Assembly (NCBI GenBank): GCA_002325615.1
Contig: DCSL01000016.1
Location: 1 to 14,726, forward strand
Direction: 5' to 3'
DNA from: Amoebophilaceae bacterium UBA1467
Lineage (GTDB): Bacteria; Bacteroidota; Bacteroidia; Cytophagales; Amoebophilaceae
Length of the DNA stretch: 14,726 nt
A program made the position numbers and the translations under genes. The notes beneath the pieces were generated by a model. The model saw nothing but the letters and a program-made list of their open reading frames with translations, did not search any database and was not told where the DNA came from. This document shows positions 6,398 to 13,532 of this stretch, piece by piece (position 1 is the stretch's first letter; each line of letters begins with the position of its first letter).

Positions 6398-8179
6398 GTG
6401 AAAGCGCTACGCCATCTCAATAAATACCTAGTCCGCTACAAGTACCTACTTATCTTAGGGACTATGTTCACGATTGTGGCCAATTTCCTATCAATCATTC
6501 CTGCTCGCCTTATCAAGCATACTTTTGAGTTGGTACAGGAAAGCATAACAGATTATCAGACTTTGACTGATGCCAACCTTCAAGCAACTACCTATGATAG
6601 GCTAGTCAGGAGTCTGTTGATTTACGGTGGGCTTATGCTACTGGCAGCTATTTTCAGAGGATTGTTTTTCTTTTTAACACGCTGGACCATTATGGTGGTA
6701 GGCAAGCGCGTGGAATACGAACTCAAAAATGAAATCTACGCCCATTACCAAACACTCCCTTTGAGCTTTTACAGAAGCAATAGTACGGGTGACTTGATGG
6801 CACGAATTTCAGAAGATATGAATCAAGTGGGTATGTACCTGGGGCCTGCTATTGGGTATGGCCTCAACACAGTCGTCATTTTCCTGATGCTTATTCCCTA
6901 TATGCTGATGATTAATGCTCGCCTGACGCTTTATGCAGTGCTGCCGACACTACTCCTGGCAGCAGGCACCTATCATATTGGCGCTTTCATGAAAGAACGT
7001 TCTGAGGCCATACAACGCAAGCTCTCTGGACTGATCACTTTTGTGCAAGAGTCTTTTTCTGGCATCGGCGTTTTGCAAGCTTTTGCCCGAGAGGCAGGAT
7101 TTACCAAGGTTTTTTCTAAGGAATGTGATGCTTACAAAACCAGCTTTCTGCGCCTAACCAGCATCAATGCTATGTTTTTCCCGGCGGCCAAAAGCATCAT
7201 TGGCTTAGGGGTTGTGTTGGTGGTTTTTGTAGGTGGCCAAGAAGTGATTCAAGGGAGGAGCACGCCAGGTAATATTGCTGAGTTCGTCATGTACCTCAAC
7301 CTCTTAGGATGGCCTACCTTTGCTGTAAGTTGGATTAATAACATTGTACGAAGGGCTGCAGCCTCTCAAAAAAGAATCAATGAGTTTCTCCAGGAGAAAA
7401 ATCTCATTTTTTCAAAGAAAGCGCTCAGAAGTCCTATAAAAGGCCATATTTCTTTCGAAAATGTAAGCTTTACCTACCCTAATTCAGGGGTCAGGGCACT
7501 GCAGTCCGTCACCTTCGAGGTAGCTGCAGGCACTAGGGTAGCCATTATCGGTGCTACAGGAGCAGGAAAGTCCACAATTACTCACCTAATAAGTCGTCTT
7601 TATGATGCAGGTGCTGGTGAAATAGCGATTGATGGGGTTCCTATCCAGGATTATGCGGTGCCATTTCTTAGGCAACAACTAGGCTACGTACCACAGGATG
7701 TTTTTCTCTTCTCAGATACTCTCAAAAATAATATTGCTTGGGGCAAACCTGAAGCTACTAACGCTCAAATCATCGAAGCAGCCCAACTGGCATCAATTTA
7801 TGAGAGCATTCAACAATTCCCTCAACAAATGGAAACAATGGTGGGAGAAAGAGGCGTAACACTTTCAGGCGGACAAAAGCAACGGATCGCTATTGCTAGG
7901 GCGTTGATTCGTACTCCGAAGATATTGATACTAGACGATTGTCTTTCTGCTGTAGATACACAAACGGCCAGCAATATCTTGCGCAACATAGAGGAAGCCA
8001 TGCAAGGAAGTACTGTGCTCTTTATTTCCCACAGAGTATCCTCGCCTCAACTTGCTGACCGCATTTTAGTGCTGGAGGCAGGAGAGCTGGTTGAACAAGG
8101 TACCCATAAAGACCTTTTGGCACACAGGGGGGCCTACTATGCACTGTACAGGCAGCAACAACGAAGGTATGCAAAATAA
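6398..8179 (+). CDS. ABC exporter, fused permease-ATPase (MsbA/MdlB-like)
   Basis: A half-transporter with an N-terminal type IV ABC exporter membrane domain (about six helices, residues 15-320) fused to an ATPase domain (about 345-590). It probably works as a dimer in the inner membrane and exports a lipid, peptide or drug; the substrate cannot be told. I place the start at GTG 6398 (593 residues), because VKALRHLNKYLVRYKY matches the usual MKALRRLNKY start in Bacteroidota; the frame runs back to a TTG at 6359. ATPase motifs: Walker A GATGAGKST (from 385), Q-loop in YVPQDVFLF, signature LSGGQ (489-493), Walker B ILILDD (Asp513) and H-loop His545. Asp514 replaces the usual catalytic glutamate; LDDxLSAVD is seen in a subgroup of such exporters. 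The next gene follows after 48 bases, probably in the same operon. Confidence 0.9.
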   Translation: MKALRHLNKYLVRYKYLLILGTMFTIVANFLSIIPARLIKHTFELVQESITDYQTLTDANLQATTYDRLVRSLLIYGGLMLLAAIFRGLFFFLTRWTIMVVGKRVEYELKNEIYAHYQTLPLSFYRSNSTGDLMARISEDMNQVGMYLGPAIGYGLNTVVIFLMLIPYMLMINARLTLYAVLPTLLLAAGTYHIGAFMKERSEAIQRKLSGLITFVQESFSGIGVLQAFAREAGFTKVFSKECDAYKTSFLRLTSINAMFFPAAKSIIGLGVVLVVFVGGQEVIQGRSTPGNIAEFVMYLNLLGWPTFAVSWINNIVRRAAASQKRINEFLQEKNLIFSKKALRSPIKGHISFENVSFTYPNSGVRALQSVTFEVAAGTRVAIIGATGAGKSTITHLISRLYDAGAGEIAIDGVPIQDYAVPFLRQQLGYVPQDVFLFSDTLKNNIAWGKPEATNAQIIEAAQLASIYESIQQFPQQMETMVGERGVTLSGGQKQRIAIARALIRTPKILILDDCLSAVDTQTASNILRNIEEAMQGSTVLFISHRVSSPQLADRILVLEAGELVEQGTHKDLLAHRGAYYALYRQQQRRYAK

Positions 8180-8227
8180 TTACGCGCTACCCGGCTTATG
8201 CCTCAACCTTTTTGAAGTCAGCATCTT

Positions 8228-9388
8228 ATGAAGTTGGACAGCAGTATACCTAAGAAAGCTTTTAGTGACAAGGTCAGGCAGCAACGGTTATCGAAAATCA
8301 CCTATCGGATATTTGATATTACTAAAAGAGAACAAGACTTTCTCTTCCTTATCCTGGTATTACTATTGCTGTGTAAGATCGTGATTCCTTATCCGAACGT
8401 TGCTATGTGGTTTGGCTTTGCAATGGCCAGCTATTCGGCCATTGCTAACGACAGTATTCAAACAATAGGTACATTCATAGCTTCTAATGCGCACAGGCAA
8501 TGGTGGCACTTATGGCTGTTTATGGGCATTATCTTCATTGGTACGGTAACCTACAGCTGGGTGGCCTATAGTGGAGATGTAAGCTACCAAAGACTCACAG
8601 AAAAAGGATTCTCTGAAGCACCACAAACTTTTGGCTTTTTACAGCTTTTTTCTCCTATAGTCTTGCTTATCCTGACACGCATGCGCATTCCTGTGTCTAC
8701 GACTTTCTTGCTCTTAAACGTTTTTGCTACAGATGCCAATGCCATGTTTAGCGTCTTTCAAAAGAGCTTGTATGGCTACTTCATTGCATTCTTGTCGGCT
8801 ATCTTAATTTGGTACCTTACGGCCCGATTTGCTGATCGGTACTTTAAAGGCAGGCCTGGACTAAGCTGGACAGTTTTGCAATGGATTACGAGTGGGCTAC
8901 TCTGGTCGGTCTGGCTCATGCAGGATGCTTCTAACATTGCTGTATTCTTGCCCCGAAAATTGGACTTGTCAGCGCTCCTCATGTTTGTGGGATTTATTTT
9001 TTCGGGACTAGGGGTCCTATTTTATTTAAAGGGCGATCGCATGCAGCAGCTGGTTAGTGAGAAGGCAGGGCTTACGGATATTAGGGCTGCTACACTCGTA
9101 GACTTTGTTTACATGTCTATCCTTTTCTACTTCAAAAATTTGAATAACTTGCCTATAAGCACTACCTGGGTGTTTATCGGCTTACTAGGCGGTAGGGAGT
9201 TGGCCATTAGTCTTGCAAAAAGGCAAGCCAAGACGCGTAGCAAGGCCCTGCAAAAGAGTATTAAATTTATTAGAAAAGATTTGCAACATGGATGCATAGG
9301 ACTTATCATATCGATCATATTGGCTATTCTTGTCAATCCTGTTATAAGAAAGACCATGCACGAGTTTGTACTAGGTTTTATGAAATGA
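8228..9388 (+). CDS. PiT-family inorganic phosphate transporter-like permease
   Basis: A 386-residue polytopic membrane protein of the PiT (PHO4) family, which takes up phosphate with protons or sodium. The family's internal duplication is visible. Half one has AIANDSIQTIGTF (Asn74-Asp75) and PVSTTFLLL (about 155). Half two has QDASNIAVFLPRK (about 232) and NNLPISTTWVFIGLLGG (about 306). These are the GANDxxN and P-x-S-T-T signatures. About ten hydrophobic segments follow a 35-residue basic cytosolic start. The consensus is loose: the first motif lacks the GAN glycine and the second reads DAS where GSN is normal, so phosphate as substrate is likely but not certain. It begins 48 bases after the ABC exporter, so one transcript is plausible. 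It converges on the ybbR end 68 bases away; a small GGCTA/TAGCC hairpin at 9394-9406 lies between without a T-run. Confidence 0.82.
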   Translation: MKLDSSIPKKAFSDKVRQQRLSKITYRIFDITKREQDFLFLILVLLLLCKIVIPYPNVAMWFGFAMASYSAIANDSIQTIGTFIASNAHRQWWHLWLFMGIIFIGTVTYSWVAYSGDVSYQRLTEKGFSEAPQTFGFLQLFSPIVLLILTRMRIPVSTTFLLLNVFATDANAMFSVFQKSLYGYFIAFLSAILIWYLTARFADRYFKGRPGLSWTVLQWITSGLLWSVWLMQDASNIAVFLPRKLDLSALLMFVGFIFSGLGVLFYLKGDRMQQLVSEKAGLTDIRAATLVDFVYMSILFYFKNLNNLPISTTWVFIGLLGGRELAISLAKRQAKTRSKALQKSIKFIRKDLQHGCIGLIISIILAILVNPVIRKTMHEFVLGFMK

Positions 9389-9456
9389 GCCAAGGCTAAA
9401 GTAGCCCCACGTAGTGCATAAAATGATGCCAAGAGTAATCGTGCCCCTGGCTGTGG

Positions 9457-9861
9457 CTATTCTATGGGCGATTTTTGGGAAAGTGTATGCACGCAAATCG
9501 GCTCATCCACCAGTACTCTACGTACCTTAAGGTCCTTGAGCTTTTTGGCAAAGATGGGACAAAGGTTCTCGCTTCTGATTTTTCCCTTTTTTGAGATTTG
9601 GGCAACAGGAAGTTCGATGGGCTGCACATTGAGACGAATCAGGTACCTTAATAATTTCCAGCCGCCACCAGTTACCTCAAGGCGTATGGTAGGTGGAGGT
9701 ATTTTGGAAAAAACTACCTTAGACTCGTCTATAATAAACACAACAGGATAGTTGATATCTGTCGTATAAACCTTATTAAGAGCGTTAAGGATCCAGAACA
9801 TCATGGCACCACCCATACAAAAAAGGAGGGTCTGCCATCTATGTTTACTTGCTGGTTCCAT
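9457..9861 (-). CDS. ybbR: YbbR/CdaR-like protein, truncated to its first repeat
   Basis: A 134-residue protein with one membrane helix (about 9-29) and a periplasmic part resembling the first YbbR repeat: VTGGGWKLLR, then a leucine-rich strand pattern, then LKDLKVRRVLVDEPICVH. The ALNKVYTTDINYPV start is the standard Bacteroidota YbbR opening. Family members here usually run to about 300 residues with more repeats; this one stops at TAG after SQKSPIE. Reading past the stop gives nothing YbbR-like, so this is a real truncation and not a simple stop or frameshift. YbbR proteins regulate the diadenylate cyclase CdaA in Firmicutes; the role in Bacteroidota is not established. It may still work, or be decaying. 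It is last in the operon, 22 bases after yajC. The coaE gene that often follows is absent. Confidence 0.72.
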   Translation of the reverse strand: MEPASKHRWQTLLFCMGGAMMFWILNALNKVYTTDINYPVVFIIDESKVVFSKIPPPTIRLEVTGGGWKLLRYLIRLNVQPIELPVAQISKKGKIRSENLCPIFAKKLKDLKVRRVLVDEPICVHTLSQKSPIE

Positions 9862-9883
9862 GGTTATTTTTTAAGATGCGCAT

Positions 9884-10204
9884 CTATTTCTTTTGCGCGT
9901 GCTGCTTGGTAGAATCTAGGGCAATGGCACCTCTTGAGATTGTGATTTTAGAGCCTTTGTTATCTATCTCCAAGGTTAGGGTATCTTCTGCTATATCGTA
10001 CACCTTGCCGTGTATCCCCCCAATGGTTACTACTTGCTCCCCTTTTCTAAGGTTTTCTAAGAAGGTGCGCTGCTCTTTTTTTCGCTTTTGTTGCGGTCTG
10101 ATCATAAAGAAGTAGAAAACCAAAAGCATGCCCCCTATCAAGATCAACTGGTGGAAAGAGCTCCCTTCGGTGAAGGGTACATCTAAGAGTAGAGAATTGA
10201 GCAT
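9884..10204 (-). CDS. yajC: Preprotein translocase subunit YajC
   Basis: YajC is a small inner-membrane accessory of the Sec translocon, working with SecDF. I use the ATG at 10204 (106 residues, usual length); the frame runs back to a TTG at 10255, but those 17 residues do not look like YajC. One transmembrane helix (about 16-33, LILIGGMLLVFYFFMI) is followed by the diagnostic RPQQKRKKEQ and a small folded domain with VVTIGGIHGKVYDIAEDTLTLEI, all typical of the family. It sits between the ytxH-like gene (73 bases upstream) and ybbR (22 bases downstream), the order often seen in this phylum. A DUF1573 gene that frequently precedes yajC is not present in the gap. Confidence 0.93.
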   Translation of the reverse strand: MLNSLLLDVPFTEGSSFHQLILIGGMLLVFYFFMIRPQQKRKKEQRTFLENLRKGEQVVTIGGIHGKVYDIAEDTLTLEIDNKGSKITISRGAIALDSTKQHAQKK

Positions 10205-10277
10205 ATTTTTTCGTGTTATAAGTAGTGGAATTAAAACGAAGTTTTTTGTCAGCAAGCACTTGTCTAATTATTGTTAT

Positions 10278-10571
10278 TTACTGCTCTAGCTGTGCAGCCA
10301 GCTCATTAGCTTCTTGCAAAAGCTGCTTGGCTCTGCTGATTGTTTCATCAATAACTTCTTGGCCAGCGGCTTTTGCTTGACTTGATGCAGCAACCTTGGT
10401 ATAGGACAGTGTTTTAATCAATTCTTGTAACTTTTCTGCATAGTTTTTGATTTTATAGCTCAGGACTTTCCTAACGTTGTTACCGCTGGAAGGAGCAAGA
10501 AGTATACCTCCTACAAACCCCACAACGGCACCTAAAAAAAGAGTGATGATGCTGATTGAGTTTCTGCGCAT
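10278..10571 (-). CDS. YtxH-domain membrane protein
   Basis: A 97-residue protein with a glycine-rich membrane helix (about 7-26) leading into ILLAPSSGNNVRKVLSYKIK, the LLAPxSG motif that defines the YtxH domain (general stress protein family). The remainder (about 40-97) is Ala/Gln/Glu-rich with heptad-like spacing and probably forms a cytosolic helix or coiled coil. Members in Firmicutes are stress-induced, but the molecular role is unknown. Position between nusB (39 bases upstream) and yajC (73 bases downstream) matches the place of a small YtxH protein in other Cytophagales, as I recall it. The start ATG at 10571 is clear. Confidence 0.78.
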   Translation of the reverse strand: MRRNSISIITLFLGAVVGFVGGILLAPSSGNNVRKVLSYKIKNYAEKLQELIKTLSYTKVAASSQAKAAGQEVIDETISRAKQLLQEANELAAQLEQ

Positions 10572-10610
10572 GGTTGTTTTTAGGCATTAATTAATGTAGC
10601 GTACAAAATG

Positions 10611-11801
10611 TCAGGCTTTGTTGCTATCTCCTTGGTGGAGCGTGGCTGCAACAGCGTCTAACAGACCATTGACAAACTGACTGCTCTTGGGCATGCTGTA
10701 GATTTTGGATAAATCTATGTATTCATTCATAGAAACCTTGATAGGAATCTCGGCGAAGTAAAGCATCTCACATAAGGCAAGCTTGATAATGGTCTTGTCC
10801 AACAGCATGATGCGGTCGACTGCCCAGTTTTTTGCTTTTTGTGCAATCAGTGCCTCCAATACCTCATCTCTTTGCAAGGTTCTTTGTACCAAATCCGTGT
10901 AAAAACGTTGTTCTGGCTCCCAATAAGCAGCTAAGCCAAGCACGCTTAAGTTAGAACATTGTTCTGAATTTTTTATGCAGCATGGCAAGCCTTGGTGTAC
11001 CAGCTTCTTTACAATGCGCTTGTGGGTCGCCCACCTTAGATCTAAATCATTGAAAAAAGATTGGATGACCTCTTCCTTGAAGATAATATTCTCAATCAGA
11101 AACGCCACAAGCTGCTGATCTTGGGCCGGAGTTATTGGAGGTGCAAGATAATGCTGTACAACAGGATCTTTTTTTACAAACTGATTGTACCAGCTTTCCA
11201 CCATAGGTAGGTGGTTACTCCAGCCAGCAGCTTCTTGTTGTACTAGCTTAGCCAAAACGCCATCATTTTGCAGATGCTGCAGCACATGACTATGGGAAAG
11301 GCACACTGACACACTCCTTTCGTGCTGCTGACTCAGCTTGGGTCTTTCAGTTTGTTTTTTAGCAATGTACGCCCATTCAACCAGTAGCTGCCAGATGCGG
11401 ACACACGCTTGGTTTATTTTAACTACCGTTCCTGTTAAGCCCTCCTTAAGTCTACGCGTGTCCTGGGCCAATTCATTTTCATAGCTGGCAAGGGCCCGAG
11501 TTACTGCTACGCTAACGAGGCGACTGGGGGTGGCAATAACAGCAGAAGGGGCACTAGAAGGTATAACGGAAGATGCAAACAAGGCCAGGGCTTGCTTCTC
11601 TTCCTGGGCCAATTGGACTTTGTCTGCTGGAGGATCAGCAAATACATCAGGAATAAAATTAGCACGTATTTGGTCTAGTGCCCAATCGTAATTGGCCTGC
11701 TTGCATACGTAAAAGGCATAGAGATGGAGTACTGCTTGGAGGCGTATGAATCTACGGTTAAGTACCGGATGCTCTGTCAAGGCAATGTCAGGACGATCCA
11801 A
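10611..11801 (-). CDS. nusB: Transcription antitermination factor NusB, long Bacteroidota form
   Basis: NusB binds boxA RNA with NusE (S10) in rRNA antitermination complexes. The family C-domain is clear at about 310-390: NWAVDRIMLLDKTIIKLALCEMLYFAEIPIKVSMNEYIDLSKIYSMPKSSQFVNGLLDAV. At 396 residues it is far longer than E. coli NusB (139). The N-terminal helical region, beginning VLNRRFIRLQAV, and the long middle segment are seen in long NusB proteins of Cytophagales, and an Ala/Ser/Val-rich linker occurs at about 75-95. The start is unusual: no ATG fits. The usual MLNRR start is VLNRR (GTA) here, leaving TTG at 11801 or TTG at 11780; I took the first, which gives MDRPDIALTEHP. It lies 35 bases after leucine dehydrogenase and probably shares its transcript. 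Confidence 0.9.
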   Translation of the reverse strand: MDRPDIALTEHPVLNRRFIRLQAVLHLYAFYVCKQANYDWALDQIRANFIPDVFADPPADKVQLAQEEKQALALFASSVIPSSAPSAVIATPSRLVSVAVTRALASYENELAQDTRRLKEGLTGTVVKINQACVRIWQLLVEWAYIAKKQTERPKLSQQHERSVSVCLSHSHVLQHLQNDGVLAKLVQQEAAGWSNHLPMVESWYNQFVKKDPVVQHYLAPPITPAQDQQLVAFLIENIIFKEEVIQSFFNDLDLRWATHKRIVKKLVHQGLPCCIKNSEQCSNLSVLGLAAYWEPEQRFYTDLVQRTLQRDEVLEALIAQKAKNWAVDRIMLLDKTIIKLALCEMLYFAEIPIKVSMNEYIDLSKIYSMPKSSQFVNGLLDAVAATLHQGDSNKA

Positions 11802-11836
11802 AATTACAGGGCAAGGTCAAATTTGTTGAACAATAC

Positions 11837-12943
11837 CTATTCGTGAGAAGGCACATCTTGAGCGTTATGAATTCTCTCTTCAGCCAGCTGTTCAGCAACT
11901 ACTGATGGTGGGAGGTGTTTTTTTTCTGACCTGTTGAGTACCTCCAAGCAAGTGTCATAGATGCGCTCAACATGCTGGTAAGCCAGCTTGCAGCTGTAGG
12001 TATAATACATGTCCGTATAAATGTTAATGAGCCCCCCTGCATTGATCAGGAAGTCAGGGGCATACACAATACCTTGGTCAAATAACAAACGACCATGGTG
12101 TTGCTCATCTTCCAATTGGTTATTGGCAGCACCTGCAACGATTTTGCACTGAAGCCGGGCGATAGTGGCATCATTAAGCGTGGCACCCAAAGCACAAGGA
12201 GCATACACGTCCAAAGGCAAATCATAGAATATATCAGGCTGTACAATGTGCACCTGATGGGCTTGGGCAATGACAACCAACCTTTCTTGTACCACATCTG
12301 TGACATAGACTTGGGCCTCTTCTTTACACAAGTGCTTTACCAAATACGTACCCACTTTACCCATCCCCTCCACGCCAATCTTCTTTCCTTTCAATTGATC
12401 AGTACCATACACTTTTTTCACAGCTGCTTTGATGCCTAAGTAGGTGCCATACGCGGTAAAAGGTGATGGATCATCACTACCACCCATTGCACTGGGTAGG
12501 GACTGTACGTACTGGGTTTCTTGGGCAATGGATGCCATATCATGCATACTGGTATTCACATCAGGCCCAGTGATGTATCGGCCATGCAGAGAATTAATAA
12601 ACTGACCATATTTTCTTAGCAAAGCTTCGGTCTTGACCTGGCGGACATCACCCATGATAACCGCTTTACCACCGCCTAGCTTGAGATTTGCGAGGGCTGC
12701 TTTGTAAGTCATTCCTTTGGATAGTCTCAGCACATCAATGAGTGCGTCGTCGTCATAGGCATAGTCCCAGATGCGTGTGCCACCCAGGGCAGGGCCAAGT
12801 GCGGTATTGTGGATGGCAATGATAGCCTTGAGACCTGTGGCCTTGTCATAGCAATAAACAACCTGCTCGTGTTCATTTTTGGATATTTTGTCAAAAATTG
12901 AGCAAGTTGATTGTGCGATCCTGGGGTCATTGTTAGCATCCAT
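11837..12943 (-). CDS. ldh: Leucine dehydrogenase (Glu/Leu/Phe/Val dehydrogenase family)
   Basis: An NAD-dependent amino-acid dehydrogenase that interconverts branched-chain amino acids and 2-oxo acids with release of ammonia. The protein is complete at 368 residues, the normal length for leucine dehydrogenase and shorter than glutamate dehydrogenase. Catalytic parts: Lys81 (SKGMTYKAA), Lys93 in LGGGKAVIMGD, and Asp128 in GPDVNTS. The nucleotide-binding loop is VEGMGKVG (191-198), and DDPSPFTAYG precedes it. NAAGLINxY-type sequence (LINAGGLINIYTDM) near the end is also characteristic. Leucine versus valine or phenylalanine preference is from overall resemblance, not proven. It is the first gene of the five-gene block ending in ybbR. 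The ATG at 12943 has no ribosome site. TATACT on the minus strand about 50-55 bases upstream of the ATG is a weak -10-like match with no good partner. Confidence 0.9.
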   Translation of the reverse strand: MDANNDPRIAQSTCSIFDKISKNEHEQVVYCYDKATGLKAIIAIHNTALGPALGGTRIWDYAYDDDALIDVLRLSKGMTYKAALANLKLGGGKAVIMGDVRQVKTEALLRKYGQFINSLHGRYITGPDVNTSMHDMASIAQETQYVQSLPSAMGGSDDPSPFTAYGTYLGIKAAVKKVYGTDQLKGKKIGVEGMGKVGTYLVKHLCKEEAQVYVTDVVQERLVVIAQAHQVHIVQPDIFYDLPLDVYAPCALGATLNDATIARLQCKIVAGAANNQLEDEQHHGRLLFDQGIVYAPDFLINAGGLINIYTDMYYTYSCKLAYQHVERIYDTCLEVLNRSEKKHLPPSVVAEQLAEERIHNAQDVPSHE

Positions 12944-13182
12944 TACATTGCGGATTTATTAGTTTGAGGAGGTGAAGTTAGGAATTTTTAGTATAGCATA
13001 TTATGTACACATTACCTTTGCTAAAGCACTTTCTTACATTACCGAGACTTTAAAGGTTTTTAAGCACCCCTAGCCATTTTTTTGGAGGCAATATGGTCGG
13101 CATGAAATTACTTGATAAAAGCGCATAAACACCCTTTAACACGTTCGTTTACCGTCAACTCCGCGAAAAGTCTGATTTTTTA

Positions 13183-13217
13183 GGTGGCAGGTCAATGTAC
13201 AGACCGTCCTAGCCGCC
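13183..13217. other. Imperfect hairpin in the long spacer
   Basis: GGTGGC at 13183-13188 pairs with GCCGCC at 13212-13217 (one G-U), and the adjoining AGG pairs with CCT across a one-base bulge. An alternative inner stem GGTC/GACC competes. GTTTTATT follows on the plus strand, so it could end a plus-strand transcript, but no gene is seen upstream of it on that strand. Confidence 0.3.
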
Positions 13218-13344
13218 GTTTTATTCACATTTATGTTTGTCCATAGATAAGCAACCAGTAGGATACAGGCTACATCTTTTCTAGGAAGATGCCAAGTAAA
13301 AAAGAGTCTTACTCCAACGTGTTTTTGTAAGGCATTGAAGTATA

Positions 13345-13422
13345 GAGACCATTGAAAAATGCTTGGAAATCATCTTTGATTTGGTTTAAAATGAGCAGAT
13401 ACCTTGGTTTTGCAACAGTCTC
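13345..13422. mobile_element. MITE-like or IS remnant, 78 bp, imperfect terminal inverted repeats
   Basis: The left end reads GAGACCATTGAAAAA and the right end, on the other strand, reads GAGACTGTTGCAAAA. They agree at 12 of 15 positions and face each other. The form GAGxCxxTTGCAAAA resembles ends of IS5-superfamily elements as I remember them; I could not check this. At 78 bases there is no room for a transposase, so this would be an internally deleted copy or a MITE. No convincing target duplication is visible at the flanks (AGTATA left, GTTACA right), which suggests an old or chance structure. Confidence 0.45.
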
Positions 13423-13490
13423 GTTACATTATTTCTTACGCTGCATTGAGTATCTCCCTTGGTAATTCTTTGGGCTTCCTCACCAGGTAA

Positions 13491-13510
13491 AACCATTAAC
13501 TTTGATGGTT
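13491..13510 (+). promoter_or_regulatory. -7 promoter motif bracketed by an inverted repeat, before the second ABC exporter
   Basis: TAACTTTG at 13497-13504 matches the Bacteroidota -7 consensus TAnnTTTG exactly. AACCAT (13491-13496) abuts it on the left and the complementary ATGGTT (13505-13510) on the right. Transcription would begin near 13510 and the ATG follows at 13533. The -33 element is poor: the nearest TTTG, at 13469-13472, is 24 bases upstream, more than the usual 19-20. A dyad centred on the core promoter is a natural place for a repressor, but this is inference. Confidence 0.45.
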
Positions 13511-13532
13511 AGCTACAACGCAGTCAACTCGT

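Larger units (their letters stand above)
12944..13532. other. 589-base spacer without a full gene
   Basis: This is the longest gap in the window, lying between divergent genes. I see no tRNA, rRNA or intact protein gene. It contains a tiny frame with a good ribosome site (GGAGG 13084-13088, ATG at 13093, 11 residues, stop at 13126-13128), a hairpin (13183-13217), an IS-like 78-base element (13345-13422) and a promoter-like dyad (13491-13510). Two short frames on the minus strand next to the element, of 35-40 codons, look like chance or debris. Overall it looks like degraded intergenic DNA. Confidence 0.6.

Noticed and set aside
9394..9406. GGCTA/TAGCC hairpin between the PiT gene and ybbR as a bidirectional terminator
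   Set aside because: The stem is only five bases with a three-base loop and there is no T-run on either side.
12095..12439. 114-codon open frame on the plus strand inside leucine dehydrogenase
   Set aside because: It lies wholly opposite a strongly conserved gene and has no recognisable motif; it is a shadow frame.
13386..13496. 36-codon minus-strand frame next to the 78-base element, possibly a gene cut by an insertion
   Set aside because: It is too short to judge, unlike any family I know, and reads straight through the element's end. Chance frames of this size are common.
12944..13532. tRNA, small RNA or CRISPR repeats in the long spacer
   Set aside because: No cloverleaf-like arms, no GTTCGA-type T loop and no regularly spaced repeats were found by eye.
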